In this document: positions 19,274 to 29,174 of the stretch, one piece after another | Numbering within the stretch: the first letter of the stretch is position 1 | Layout: each line of letters opens with the position of its first letter | Assembly (NCBI RefSeq): GCF_012275375.1 | Contig: NZ_JAAZQJ010000001.1 | Coordinates: 372,001-436,000, forward strand | Source: Dyella sp. SG609 | GTDB lineage: Bacteria > Pseudomonadota > Gammaproteobacteria > Xanthomonadales > Rhodanobacteraceae | Direction: 5' to 3' | DNA length: 64,000 nucleotides | The notes under the pieces: model-generated | Database searches by the model: none | What the model was told of the DNA's origin: nothing | Seen by the model: the letters and a program-made list of their open reading frames with translations, nothing else | Made by a program: the position numbers and the translations under genes

Positions 19274-19912
19274 GTGAACACCACGAACGACGCGAACATC
19301 CGGATCATTCTGGCCGACGATCATCCGATCATTCGCAAAGGCGTCATGGCCGTGCTCGGCGGCAGCGACATATCCGTCGTCGGCGAGGCGTCCTGTCCGG
19401 TGGAATTGCTGTCCCTGCTCAGCCGGGTCGAATGCGATGCCGTGGTCACCGACTACATCATGCCCAGCGACAGCTCGCCGGACGGCATCCGCCTGATCGA
19501 ACGGCTGCGCGAGCTGCGGCCTGAGCTGCCCATCGTGGTGCTGACCATGCTGCGCAACGTCGCCTTGCTGCAGGCCCTGCTGACGGCGGGCGTGAAGGCG
19601 ATCGTGGACAAATCCACCGCCATGGCCGAGATCCATACCGCGGTGCGGCTTGCGGCCACGGGCCACGTCTTCGTCAGCGCCACGTTCGAAGGCCGGCTGT
19701 CGCGCTTCGGCGCGCACTCGATCAACCGCCTGACCGATCGCGAGGGCGAAATCATCCGCCTGCTGGTCGCCGGCATGAGCGTCACCGAGATCGCGCGCAA
19801 GCTGGACCGCAGCGTCAAGACGGTGAGCAAGCAGAAGACCGACGCGATGAAGAAGCTGGGCCTGCGCTCGGACATGGAGATCTACGCCTACGCCACCGAA
19901 GTGGGCTACTGA
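19274..19912 (+). CDS. RcsB-like LuxR-family response regulator
   Basis: 212-residue regulator. The receiver starts at IRIILADDHPIIRKGV, with phospho-acceptor D60 in DAVVTDYIMPSD, the T/S position in PIVVLTM and the conserved lysine in VDK. The C-terminal LuxR helix-turn-helix carries EIARKLDRSVKTVSKQK, very close to the RcsB recognition helix (NRSIKTISSQKKSAMMKLG). GTG start with AAGGAG nine bases upstream. It lies 118 bp after the HisKA-Hpt gene and 60 bp before a second regulator. Likely partner of the phosphorelay; the assignment to the RcsB branch is by motif similarity. Confidence 0.85.
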   Translation: MNTTNDANIRIILADDHPIIRKGVMAVLGGSDISVVGEASCPVELLSLLSRVECDAVVTDYIMPSDSSPDGIRLIERLRELRPELPIVVLTMLRNVALLQALLTAGVKAIVDKSTAMAEIHTAVRLAATGHVFVSATFEGRLSRFGAHSINRLTDREGEIIRLLVAGMSVTEIARKLDRSVKTVSKQKTDAMKKLGLRSDMEIYAYATEVGY

Positions 19913-19972
19913 GTCCGCCGCGGCGCCATGCGCGGCACGAGCCATGGCGATTCATCACAGGGAGGCCGCGGC

Positions 19973-20602
19973 ATGTTCACCGCCGTCATCGTCGACGATC
20001 ACCCCATGATCAATGGGGCGATCCGCAACATGCTGGAGCGGACCGGGGAGTTCAAGGTGCTGGCCGAATGCACCAGCGGCCAGCTGGCGCTCTCCGTCGC
20101 CATGGAGCTGCAGCCGGACCTGCTGGTCATCGACCTGGACATTCCCCAGCCGGACGGCATCGAAGTGATCTGCCGCCTGCGCGAGGGCGGCGGGCCGATG
20201 GCGATCCTGATGATTTCCGCCAGCGAGGAAACCGTCAGCGGCGTGCGCGCGTTCCGCGCCGGCGCCGACGGCTTCGTGCACAAGTGCGCGCCGATGGAGG
20301 ACGTGGTCGCCGCGGCGCAGCTGATCGTGCGCGGCAAGATCTATTTCAGCCGCGGCATCATGGATGCGGCGTCCAGCCTGGCGGCGAAGGGCACGCGCAG
20401 CCCGCTGCACGAGCTGGGGCGGCGCGAGTTCGAGGTGTTCCGCTGCCTGGCGCTGGGCATGGCCAATATCGACATCGCACGGCACATGTCGATCAGCAAC
20501 AAGACCGTCAGCGCGCACAAGCGCAACCTGATGGACAAGCTGGGGCTGGCGAACATCCGCGAGGTGATCGAGCTGGCGCGCCAGCACCGGATCATCGAAT
20601 GA
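19973..20602 (+). CDS. EvgA/FimZ-like LuxR-family response regulator
   Basis: 209 residues. Receiver MFTAVIVDDHPMINGAIRN with phospho-acceptor D54 in LLVIDLDIPQPDG and K in VHKCAPM; C-terminal LuxR domain with ARHMSISNKTVSAHKRNLM. The pattern resembles EvgA, BvgA and FimZ rather than RcsB. ATG 19973 has GGAGG eight bases upstream; the longer frame from 19928 lacks this. Adjacent to another regulator and to an unorthodox kinase cluster. It converges with the CHASE2 gene with only 4 bp between stops. Confidence 0.87.
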   Translation: MFTAVIVDDHPMINGAIRNMLERTGEFKVLAECTSGQLALSVAMELQPDLLVIDLDIPQPDGIEVICRLREGGGPMAILMISASEETVSGVRAFRAGADGFVHKCAPMEDVVAAAQLIVRGKIYFSRGIMDAASSLAAKGTRSPLHELGRREFEVFRCLALGMANIDIARHMSISNKTVSAHKRNLMDKLGLANIREVIELARQHRIIE

Positions 20603-20606
20603 AAGC

Positions 20607-21758
20607 TCAGGCGCGCCGCCGCGCACCCTGCAGCAGCCGCAGCACGCCGGCGCAGGCCAGGATCACCACCGCGCAGCCGGTCGGCGGCCACCAGCAGCGC
20701 GCTTCGCGCAGCAGGCCCACGCTGACGAGGAAGCACGCAGCGAGGGCTATCAGCGCGACTATCCACGCCGAGCGCAGGCCGGGCAGTCCGTACAGCAGGA
20801 ACGGAAACGCCAGCAGCGCCGCGCCGATCGCCAGCTGCCCGCTGAAATTCAGCGGCGCCAGCGTGCTGCCGTCGTGCATCGATTCCAGCAGGTTGGCCTG
20901 GTATTCCACGCCGGGCATGCGCTCGCTGCCGCCGGAAGCGGAGGTGTCGAGCAGGTCGCCCAGGCCCGCGGCGGTGGCGCCGATCAGCACCCAGCGGTCC
21001 TTGAGCAGGGCAGGTGGCACGCGGCCTTCGAGCACATCTACATAGGACACCTGGTCGAAGCTGCCGGCGGGGCCGGCGAAATGCAGCATGACGTAGTCGT
21101 CGCGCAGCCATTGATAAGGCGAGGCGCTGTCCAGCGTCGAACGATGCAGGCTCAGCGGCTGGCCTTGCGCCGCGGAGGCCTGGCCGAAGTCGCGCACCGC
21201 GAGCGCCAGCGCGGGCCAGTAGGGACTGCCCAGCCCGGCGTGCAGATACGCACCGCGCACCACGCCGTCCTCGTCCTTCGCCGCGTCCACGTGGCCGAAC
21301 GCCGCCGCGGCGCTGGCGATCTGCGGCGGCGGCAGCATTTCTTCCAGCGTGCCGCCGAGATCCGCCGCTTCCGGAAACACCGGCATCACCACGCGGCCGT
21401 TGCGCCGCATGGCCTGCGCCAGCGCCTGGTCGTTTTCCGGATGGCGCAGGTCCGGCTCGGCCATGGTGATGTCCATGCCCACCGCGCGCACGCCGGCTTC
21501 GCTCAGGCGGTCGAGCAGGCGGGCGTGGGTGGCGCGCGGCCACGGCCAGTTGCCGAGTGCGGACAGGCTCTTCGGATCGATCGCGACGATCGCCACCGCG
21601 TCGCCGGGGCCGTAGCTCCAGTGGCGCATGTGCAGGTCGTAGAACGCGTTGTCCAGGCGCACGGGCAGGCCGCTGGCCAGCACCAGGGTGAGCGCCGCCA
21701 CGCCGATCATCCAGCCCAGCGCGCGCGCCAGCAGCGCCATCGGATGGAAGCGCTTCAT
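20607..21758 (-). CDS. CHASE2-domain membrane protein without an output domain
   Basis: 383 residues. One N-terminal membrane helix (about 8-30), a periplasmic CHASE2 sensor domain (about 35-290; signatures VAIVAIDPKSLSALG, WPWPRATHARLLDRL, and the late GRVPPALLKDRWVLIGATA), and three C-terminal membrane helices (about 300-378). In known CHASE2 proteins these lead to a cyclase, kinase or phosphatase domain; here the protein ends after RLLQGARRRA. It follows the FecR/LysM gene by 51 bp on the same strand, the usual CHASE2 partner. Either it senses and signals through another protein or it is a shortened relic; no frameshift is visible downstream. Confidence 0.8.
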   Translation of the reverse strand: MKRFHPMALLARALGWMIGVAALTLVLASGLPVRLDNAFYDLHMRHWSYGPGDAVAIVAIDPKSLSALGNWPWPRATHARLLDRLSEAGVRAVGMDITMAEPDLRHPENDQALAQAMRRNGRVVMPVFPEAADLGGTLEEMLPPPQIASAAAAFGHVDAAKDEDGVVRGAYLHAGLGSPYWPALALAVRDFGQASAAQGQPLSLHRSTLDSASPYQWLRDDYVMLHFAGPAGSFDQVSYVDVLEGRVPPALLKDRWVLIGATAAGLGDLLDTSASGGSERMPGVEYQANLLESMHDGSTLAPLNFSGQLAIGAALLAFPFLLYGLPGLRSAWIVALIALAACFLVSVGLLREARCWWPPTGCAVVILACAGVLRLLQGARRRA

Positions 21759-21809
21759 GCGCGGACGCGCCGCCGCTGCAGCTTGGCGACGGCGCGTTCG
21801 CTCATCGCG

Positions 21810-23501
21810 TCACAGCGCCAGCCACAGCAGCGCCGCGCCGCCGCCGGCGATGGCCCAGCGGCAGGAGGCGCAGCTGATGCGCGTCTTCTGCGCGGGACTC
21901 CACGGGCCGGCGTAGCCGTCGACGTCGATGGTCTGCACGCGCACGTACCACTTGCCGGACTTGAGCTTCTTCAGGTCCAGCTCCGGCTTGTCGACCGTGG
22001 CGTCCACCTCGGGCTTGGCGAACTGCGGATCGCGCGCCAGCTGCACGTGGTAGTGCTGCCCGGGCGTGCCGCCGGGCCAGCTCAGCACCAGGTCGCCGTT
22101 GGAGCGCTTCGGCTCGCCCGGCACCGGCACCGGCGGTTCTTCCACCAGGTCGAACGGCAGCGCATGCGTATACGGACCGACCTTGCCGCTGCTGTCGCGG
22201 CTGGCCACGCGCCAGTAGTAGCGGCCCAGCGGCAGCGCCTGCGGCGCGCGCGTGCCGTCGCCGCGGGCGTTGTCCTGTTCGGCCAGCACCTGGCCGAAAG
22301 CGGCGTCGGCGGAAAGCTGCCACCGGTAGGAAACGGCCTGCACGCTCTCGGTCCAGCGGAACTCCGGGCGCTTGTCGCGAACCTTGCTGTCCGGCTGCGG
22401 CGACACGATCAGCGGTGGCTGCGGCGTGCCGTCGATGGTGACGTTCGGGCAGACGCCGTCCAGTCCTTCCAGCGCACCCGCGCCTATGCCGCGCACGCGC
22501 ACGGCGTAGCTGCCGTCCGGCAGGTCGGGCAGGGTGGCGGTGCTGGTGCTGACCACGCGGTCCAGCAGCAGCGCTTCGAACTTGTCGTTCGGCGCCAGCT
22601 GCAGCCGGTAATGCTCGGCGCCGGCCAGGGCCGGCCAATGCAGTTCGACCGGGAACTGATTGACCGGGCCGCTCGGGCAGGCGATCGCCGGCGCCGGCAG
22701 CAGCTCCTGCGGCTGGCCCGGCGCGGCGCCGTCGGCGGTGGCCACGCCGCGGCCGGATTTCACCAGCACGTGGCGCTTCTCGCCGCCCACGTCCACCTTG
22801 CCGCCCACCACTTCGGTGCGTGCGGCGCCGTCACCGGCGACCACGCGGAAGTGCGTGCCGCGCACGCTGGAAATGGTGCCCGGCGTGGACACGCTGAAAC
22901 GCGCCGCGCTGCCGGTCAGCGGATGCACGTCGCTGTTGACGCGCCCGCGCTGCAGGCGCAGCCGCGTGTCGACCATGCCGGTATCGCCATAGGCGCTGAG
23001 CCGGTCCAGCGCCAGCTCGCTGTTGGCCTGCACCAGCACGCGCGAGCCGTCGGCGAATTCCAAGGTGAGGCTGGTGTCGTTGCCGGTGCTCAGGCTGGCG
23101 CCGTAGCCGAAGCTCATGCCGGCCTTTACCGGCACCGGCGCGGCGCTGTCGGGCAGCTTGGCCGTGGCCTCGCCGATCACCGCCACCACCTTGGCCTTGG
23201 CCGGCTCCAGGCGCAGCCAGGCGACCGGGATATGGAGGGTCATGCCCGGCGGCAGATGCAGGGGATCGGCGACGTGGTTGTAGTCCTGCAGCTTCTGCCA
23301 CGGGACATCGGACTTCAGATAACGGGCGGCCAGGTCCCAGATGTTGTCCTTGGGACGTACGCGGTACGTCCAGTCGGACGACGGCGCGGCCTGCGCGACG
23401 GTGGCCGCAGCCAGCGCGATGGCGAAAACGATGCGTTGAACGATCGGGGCGGTGCACGTACGGCGCTCGAGCCTGGGCCGCCCCCAAACCCTGTATGTCA
23501 T
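21810..23501 (-). CDS. Secreted FecR/LysM-domain protein
   Basis: 563 residues. Signal peptide about 1-39 (IVFAIALAAATVAQA), LysM-like domain about 43-95 (YRVRPKDNIWDLAARYLKS), FecR domain about 105-250 (SLTLEFADGSRVLVQANSEL, then TPGTISSVRGTHFRV), then two or three fibronectin-III-like segments ending with a hydrophobic tail (WAIAGGGAALLWLAL). FecR-LysM proteins of this kind occur next to CHASE2 sensors and probably act in the periplasm or bind peptidoglycan. ATG at 23501 has GAGG seven bases upstream. An RcsB-like box lies 94 bp upstream at 23595-23608. Confidence 0.82.
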   Translation of the reverse strand: MTYRVWGRPRLERRTCTAPIVQRIVFAIALAAATVAQAAPSSDWTYRVRPKDNIWDLAARYLKSDVPWQKLQDYNHVADPLHLPPGMTLHIPVAWLRLEPAKAKVVAVIGEATAKLPDSAAPVPVKAGMSFGYGASLSTGNDTSLTLEFADGSRVLVQANSELALDRLSAYGDTGMVDTRLRLQRGRVNSDVHPLTGSAARFSVSTPGTISSVRGTHFRVVAGDGAARTEVVGGKVDVGGEKRHVLVKSGRGVATADGAAPGQPQELLPAPAIACPSGPVNQFPVELHWPALAGAEHYRLQLAPNDKFEALLLDRVVSTSTATLPDLPDGSYAVRVRGIGAGALEGLDGVCPNVTIDGTPQPPLIVSPQPDSKVRDKRPEFRWTESVQAVSYRWQLSADAAFGQVLAEQDNARGDGTRAPQALPLGRYYWRVASRDSSGKVGPYTHALPFDLVEEPPVPVPGEPKRSNGDLVLSWPGGTPGQHYHVQLARDPQFAKPEVDATVDKPELDLKKLKSGKWYVRVQTIDVDGYAGPWSPAQKTRISCASCRWAIAGGGAALLWLAL

Positions 23502-23558
23502 GGGAAAACCTCTTTCCTGTTGCGCCCCCTGACGCTCACCGCGCGGTCCCTCCGGGTC

Positions 23559-23578
23559 GATGGATCGTCCAATCCATC
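23559..23578. promoter_or_regulatory. Inverted repeat upstream of the FecR gene
   Basis: GATGGAT (23559-23565) and ATCCATC (23572-23578) form a 7-bp stem with 6-base spacing, between the RcsB-like box and the FecR start. It may be an operator or an RNA hairpin in the leader. Confidence 0.4.
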
Positions 23579-23594
23579 CAACGCCCGTGCGGAT

Positions 23595-23608
23595 TCAGAC
23601 AAATCCTA
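23595..23608 (-). promoter_or_regulatory. RcsB-like box upstream of the FecR/CHASE2 operon
   Basis: TCAGACAAATCCTA on the plus strand; read in the direction of the FecR gene it is TAGGATTTGTCTGA. It matches TCAGANAARTCCTA, shared with 27187-27200 and 28539-28552, and resembles the enterobacterial RcsB box (TAAGANNNNTCCTA). It stands 94 bp from the FecR start codon. Confidence 0.6.
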
Positions 23609-23633
23609 TTGTCGCGGACGCCCGGAAAAATAG

Positions 23634-26207
<2,574 letters not shown>

Positions 26208-26433
26208 GGCGTTCCTGGACGTCACGGTTCCGATCGGGTGCGCGGCAAGCGCGCCGGCGACCGGCGGCCTGCTGTGGTTGGCGATGCTCCCCGTGGCGCA
26301 GGCGGCCGGTGTCCATGTCCCGCTGCGCGTTCATGCTACTGTTGCCGCCGTTCCGGTACAAACCGGACGGACCGGCCGGGGGGAGCCCGCCGGGGCAGTT
26401 GGCAAGGGGGTTACCCAGGCAAGGCAGGGCACG

Positions 26434-27054
26434 TTGCGGGTCATCATTTCCGACGATCATCCCGTCGTACTGATGGGATTGAAGGCAGCCCTGCAGGGCT
26501 ACGGCGAGCGCTTCCGCATCGTGGGCGAGGCGCGTAGCGGCAAGGAGCTGTTCGCTCTGCTCGAACGCGAGCCCTGCGACCTGCTCATCACCGACTTCGC
26601 CATGCCCGGCGACAACCCCGACGAAGACGGCCTGGCCATGCTCGCCCGCGTGCGCGAACACTGGCCGCAGCTGCCCATCCTCGTGCTCACCATGCTCAGC
26701 AACCCGGCCCTGGTGCAGGGCATGCTCGCCGCCGGCGTGCGCGGCGTGGTGGACAAGATGGCGATGACCCGCGAGCTGATGCTGGCCATCGACATGATCA
26801 AGGCCGGCCGCGTGTACCTGAGCGAACGCACCCGCCGGCAGATCGAGGGCGGCGACGAAACCAGCGCGCTGTCGCCGCGCGAGGCCGAGGTGGTGCGCTT
26901 CCTCGCCCAGGGCGTCACGGTTTCCGAGATCGCCCGCCGCACCGGCCGCAGCGTCAAGACCATCAGCCAGCAGAAGCGCGACGCCATGCGCAAGCTCGGC
27001 CTGGACGGCGACAAGCAGCTGTTCGACTACGCGCGGTCCAACGGGCTGTTGTAG
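26434..27054 (+). CDS. RcsB-like LuxR-family response regulator
   Basis: 206 residues. The receiver begins RVIISDDHPVVLMG, with D54 in LLITDFAMPGD, PILVLTM and VDKMAM. The DNA-binding part reads LSPREAEVVRFLAQGVTVSE and RSVKTISQQKRDAMRKLG, almost the RcsB recognition helix. TTG at 26434 is chosen because it lies directly before the receiver and AAGGCAGGG is upstream; no ATG or GTG fits. It is transcribed away from the hybrid kinase, with 226 bp between. It is the best candidate for the factor that binds the three RcsB-like boxes nearby. Confidence 0.85.
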   Translation: MRVIISDDHPVVLMGLKAALQGYGERFRIVGEARSGKELFALLEREPCDLLITDFAMPGDNPDEDGLAMLARVREHWPQLPILVLTMLSNPALVQGMLAAGVRGVVDKMAMTRELMLAIDMIKAGRVYLSERTRRQIEGGDETSALSPREAEVVRFLAQGVTVSEIARRTGRSVKTISQQKRDAMRKLGLDGDKQLFDYARSNGLL

Positions 27055-27458
27055 CCCCTCCCTCAACCGGATTCCTTCCCCGCAGGCCCCGCTGGCCGGC
27101 GCGCTTCGCGTGCCTGAATGCGGGGTTCAGCCGCTTATCACGTCATTTCGGTCAATTGCGTGACTTAAAGCACATTCTGTGCGCACTAGGACTTTTCTGA
27201 TTCAAAGCGTGCTCCCCGTCACCAAAATGTGCCATGCCAAGTGCGACGGGGCACGTCCGCTCTTTCAGGGCTCAGCGCCCACCCCGTGCCGCACCCGGTT
27301 TCCCGCATACCAAGGATGCGTATGTGTCGGCGAGCTAACGCTGGCGGTACCCAGGCACTAGCCCCCTGGCGCCTGGGTGCCGGGATCCTCATTCCATGCG
27401 GGATCCACATGCAACGGATGGCATCGGCAGTCGGAGCAACGGTCATTCGGGAAAGACG
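27055..27458. other. Intergenic region with RcsB-like box and possible transcript
   Basis: About 400 bp without a convincing protein gene. It contains the box at 27187-27200, a CAAAAT -10-like element at 27223-27228 (16 bp after a -35 position abutting the box), and an 11-bp hairpin GGTACCCAGGC / GCCTGGGTGCC (27346-27356 with 27371-27381, one G-U). No U-run follows the hairpin. The transcript could be the leader of 27533 or a small RNA. Confidence 0.45.
27187..27200 (+). promoter_or_regulatory. RcsB-like box at 27.2 kb
   Basis: TAGGACTTTTCTGA on the plus strand, reverse complement of TCAGAAAAGTCCTA, fitting TCAGANAARTCCTA exactly. By analogy with the other two sites the controlled transcript should run rightwards on the plus strand. 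Confidence 0.6.
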
Positions 27459-27536
27459 ATGAGCAGGAATCGCAACGGGTCATGCACGCAGGTCGCCGCC
27501 ACGGCAGGGCTGTACGCCAAAGCGGGACGGGCATGA
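27459..27536 (+). CDS. Possible 25-residue leader peptide
   Basis: Small frame MSRNRNGSCTQVAATAGLYA and five more residues, starting at ATG 27459 with GGGAAAGACG upstream. Its TGA overlaps the ATG of the next gene (27533), as in translationally coupled leaders. Too short to judge; it may be chance. Confidence 0.3.
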   Translation: MSRNRNGSCTQVAATAGLYAKAGRA

Positions 27537-27877
27537 ACGCTGCCATGGCCTGGCCGATCCGGCGCCGCTCGCTGCTCGATGTGCTCCGCCTGGTCGGGGA
27601 TGCGCGCACGCGGCCTTATCACAGCCCGCGCGACATGCAGCTGTGGCGCGAACTGGCCGAGCTGGTCGCGCATACCAGGCAGGACGAACCGGCGTCGCTC
27701 GCGCGCATCCGCCAGCCCTTGCTCCGCCGCATCCTGGAAGCCGAATGGGGCGCGCCCGCCCTGCACGACGAAATCGCCCTGGCCATGCTGCGTACCGAAG
27801 AGAGCCTGCTGGCGGTCGATCCGGACATGGGCGACGTGCTGCGCCGCGCGGTGGCGACGCTCAAGCGCCTTTATTGA
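27533..27877 (+). CDS. Hypothetical protein (114 residues)
   Basis: Not recognised. Residues 10-110 are amphipathic and helical (RRSLLDVLRLVGDARTRPYH, then WRELAELVAHTRQDEPASLA, ending DVLRRAVATLKRLY); no signal peptide, membrane segment or cysteines. ATG 27533 overlaps the stop of a possible leader peptide by 4 bp. Codon use is like the neighbours. It converges on the 66-residue gene with 7 bp between stops. It could be a small regulatory or adaptor protein in the signalling cluster, but nothing in the sequence proves this. Confidence 0.6.
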   Translation: MNAAMAWPIRRRSLLDVLRLVGDARTRPYHSPRDMQLWRELAELVAHTRQDEPASLARIRQPLLRRILEAEWGAPALHDEIALAMLRTEESLLAVDPDMGDVLRRAVATLKRLY

Positions 27878-27884
27878 GTGCCGC

Positions 27885-28085
27885 TCAGCAGCGGTCGATC
27901 GCGATGGTGTGGCCGCAGCTCACCAGTTCGATGCGCGCGTCGTCGTCGCTGCGTTCGCGCGCGAGCATGCGCGCCAGCTTGATCGCCGGACCCAGGCGCA
28001 GGCCGCCGGAAACCGGCAGGTCTCCAGTCCACAGGGTCCAGCGTCCGTTCTGGTCTTCCTGGATGCGGTAAACGATGGTCTGCAT
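27885..28085 (-). CDS. Small hypothetical protein (66 residues, DUF2188-like pattern)
   Basis: Starts MQTIVYRIQEDQNGRWTLWT and ends ARIELVSCGHTIAIDRC. The alternation of a short beta hairpin, a helix with alanine/arginine (AIKLARMLARERSD) and a final strand is like DUF2188-type small proteins, but the match is weak. A GGGG-rich ribosome site precedes the ATG. It is followed upstream on the same strand by the GlsB-type gene, 77 bp away, so the two may form an operon under the RcsB-like box. Confidence 0.6.
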   Translation of the reverse strand: MQTIVYRIQEDQNGRWTLWTGDLPVSGGLRLGPAIKLARMLARERSDDDARIELVSCGHTIAIDRC

Positions 28086-28162
28086 GATGTCGCCCCCCGG
28101 CTGGCGCGCGCGGCGGCATGCCACCGTCGCGCGCGCTGCCTTGCTGTGGACCGGCGCCGTGC

Positions 28163-28414
28163 TCAGGCGCGCTTGAACAGGCGCACCACGAACAGCAGCA
28201 CGATCGCGCCGAGCGTGGCGGTGACGATCGAAGCGATCAGTCCGCCGCCGAGGCTGATGCCGAGCAGGCCCGACAGCCAGCCGCCGATAAAGGCGCCCAC
28301 GATGCCCACCACGATGTCGACCACGAGGCCGAAGCCGCCGCCCTTCATCACCACACCGGCCAGCCAGCCGGCGACCGCCCCGATGACCAGCCACGCCAGG
28401 ATGCCGTGCGTCAT
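28163..28414 (-). CDS. GlsB/YeaQ/YmgE-family small membrane protein
   Basis: 83 residues, three hydrophobic segments with many glycines (AWLVIGAVAGWLAGVVMKGG, IVVGIVGAFIGGWLSGLLGI, LIASIVTATLGAIVLLFVV). This is the layout of the stress-linked GlsB/YeaQ family, once called transglycosylase-associated proteins. The start ATG at 28414 has GGAGG about 7-8 bases upstream. The promoter region contains an RcsB-like box at 28539-28552. Family function is not well defined. Confidence 0.88.
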   Translation of the reverse strand: MTHGILAWLVIGAVAGWLAGVVMKGGGFGLVVDIVVGIVGAFIGGWLSGLLGISLGGGLIASIVTATLGAIVLLFVVRLFKRA

Positions 28415-28509
28415 GTCATGCCCTCCGTTCGTTGATGGAACGGCCGTGCGGGAGTGCCCCCGTGTCCCGGCCGCATGGCCCGCCGCGTGCTGCGGTCGGG
28501 TCGGGCGGC

Positions 28510-28538
28510 AGTCTAGGAAGCGCGCTGCGGCGGCTCTT
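28510..28538 (-). promoter_or_regulatory. Candidate promoter of the GlsB-type gene
   Basis: On the minus strand TAGACT (28515-28510) lies 17 bp after AAGAGC (28538-28533), which itself directly abuts the RcsB-like box. The -35 is poor, as expected for an activated promoter. The start would be near 28503, leaving a leader of about 89 bases. Confidence 0.5.
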
Positions 28539-28552
28539 TCAGATAAGTCCTA
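28539..28552 (-). promoter_or_regulatory. RcsB-like box upstream of the GlsB-type gene
   Basis: TCAGATAAGTCCTA on the plus strand; in the direction of the gene it is TAGGACTTATCTGA. The box touches the -35 position of a candidate promoter, the placement expected for an activator working beside RNA polymerase. Confidence 0.6.
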
Positions 28553-28946
28553 CTTGCACGCAACGAAGCCGTTTTCGTGCGGCAGCTGTTCAGGCTGATC
28601 CGAGCGCGGTTGGCGTCGTTCTTGCTGCGGCGTTTTCTTTCGGCCATCTGATCGATTGACGACCTTTTCACGGCACGTGGCGGCAAACTCCGCCGCGCGC
28701 GCATTTCGTGATATGGCGCGCAGTTTTTACGGAAAGGAACATCGCCGCCGCTCCTCCCGGCAGAGGAGCGGACGACCGGCAGGGGATCGAAGCTCGCGTG
28801 CGGAGCCGCGCGAATTCTTCGACGCAAGTGGACCGACCGCTTCACGCAAGCGGCGGACCGGCTCGCGGCAGGGCGGGGGCGTGGAACGACCTCCAGGGGG
28901 TACGCGAGCTGGCAACGGTGCGGTGCCTATCGGTAAGGAGGCTGTC
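28553..28946. other. Intergenic region upstream of the giant autotransporter
   Basis: No convincing gene in this part of a 760-bp gap between the GlsB-type gene and the autotransporter. Several long frames exist on both strands but have no ribosome sites and arginine-rich, low-complexity translations. A promoter for the autotransporter is expected here; no clear -10/-35 pair was recognised. Confidence 0.45.
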
Positions 28947-29036
28947 ATGCAGGTGCTTCGTTCCAGCTATCGCCGCGGCTCATTCCATCGCGATGGGCCT
29001 CCCCCGGCGTCGCCACCAGGGCCGCATCCCGCGTAA
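28947..29036 (+). pseudogene. 29-codon frame copying the autotransporter start
   Basis: A frame with strong AAGGAGG upstream, starting MQVLRSSYRRGSF and ending after 29 codons. The DNA around its ATG (28944-28967) nearly repeats the DNA around the autotransporter ATG (29172-29195): both read ATGCAGGTGC, one variable base, TCGTTCC. This looks like a duplicated start of the autotransporter gene, either a relic or a short upstream frame. No signal peptide follows in this copy. Confidence 0.55.
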
Positions 29037-29174
29037 ACCGCGCGGAAGGGGATTCCTGATTTTCATCTGATTCGATCCGCCGCCCGCGGGGCGGCGCGTC
29101 GCCGTGCGTCCGCGCGCCTGCGCGGGCCGATGGCGGCTGCGGTGCGTGCCCATTCGTGCAAAGGAGAAACCGTC

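Noticed and set aside
20874-23633. Plus-strand frame opposite the CHASE2/FecR genes
   Set aside because: Opposite strand of confident genes; no domain and no ribosome site.
27346-27381. Terminator of a small RNA at 27.3 kb
   Set aside because: The 11-bp stem has a 14-base loop and no U-run, so it is reported only as a hairpin, not as a terminator.
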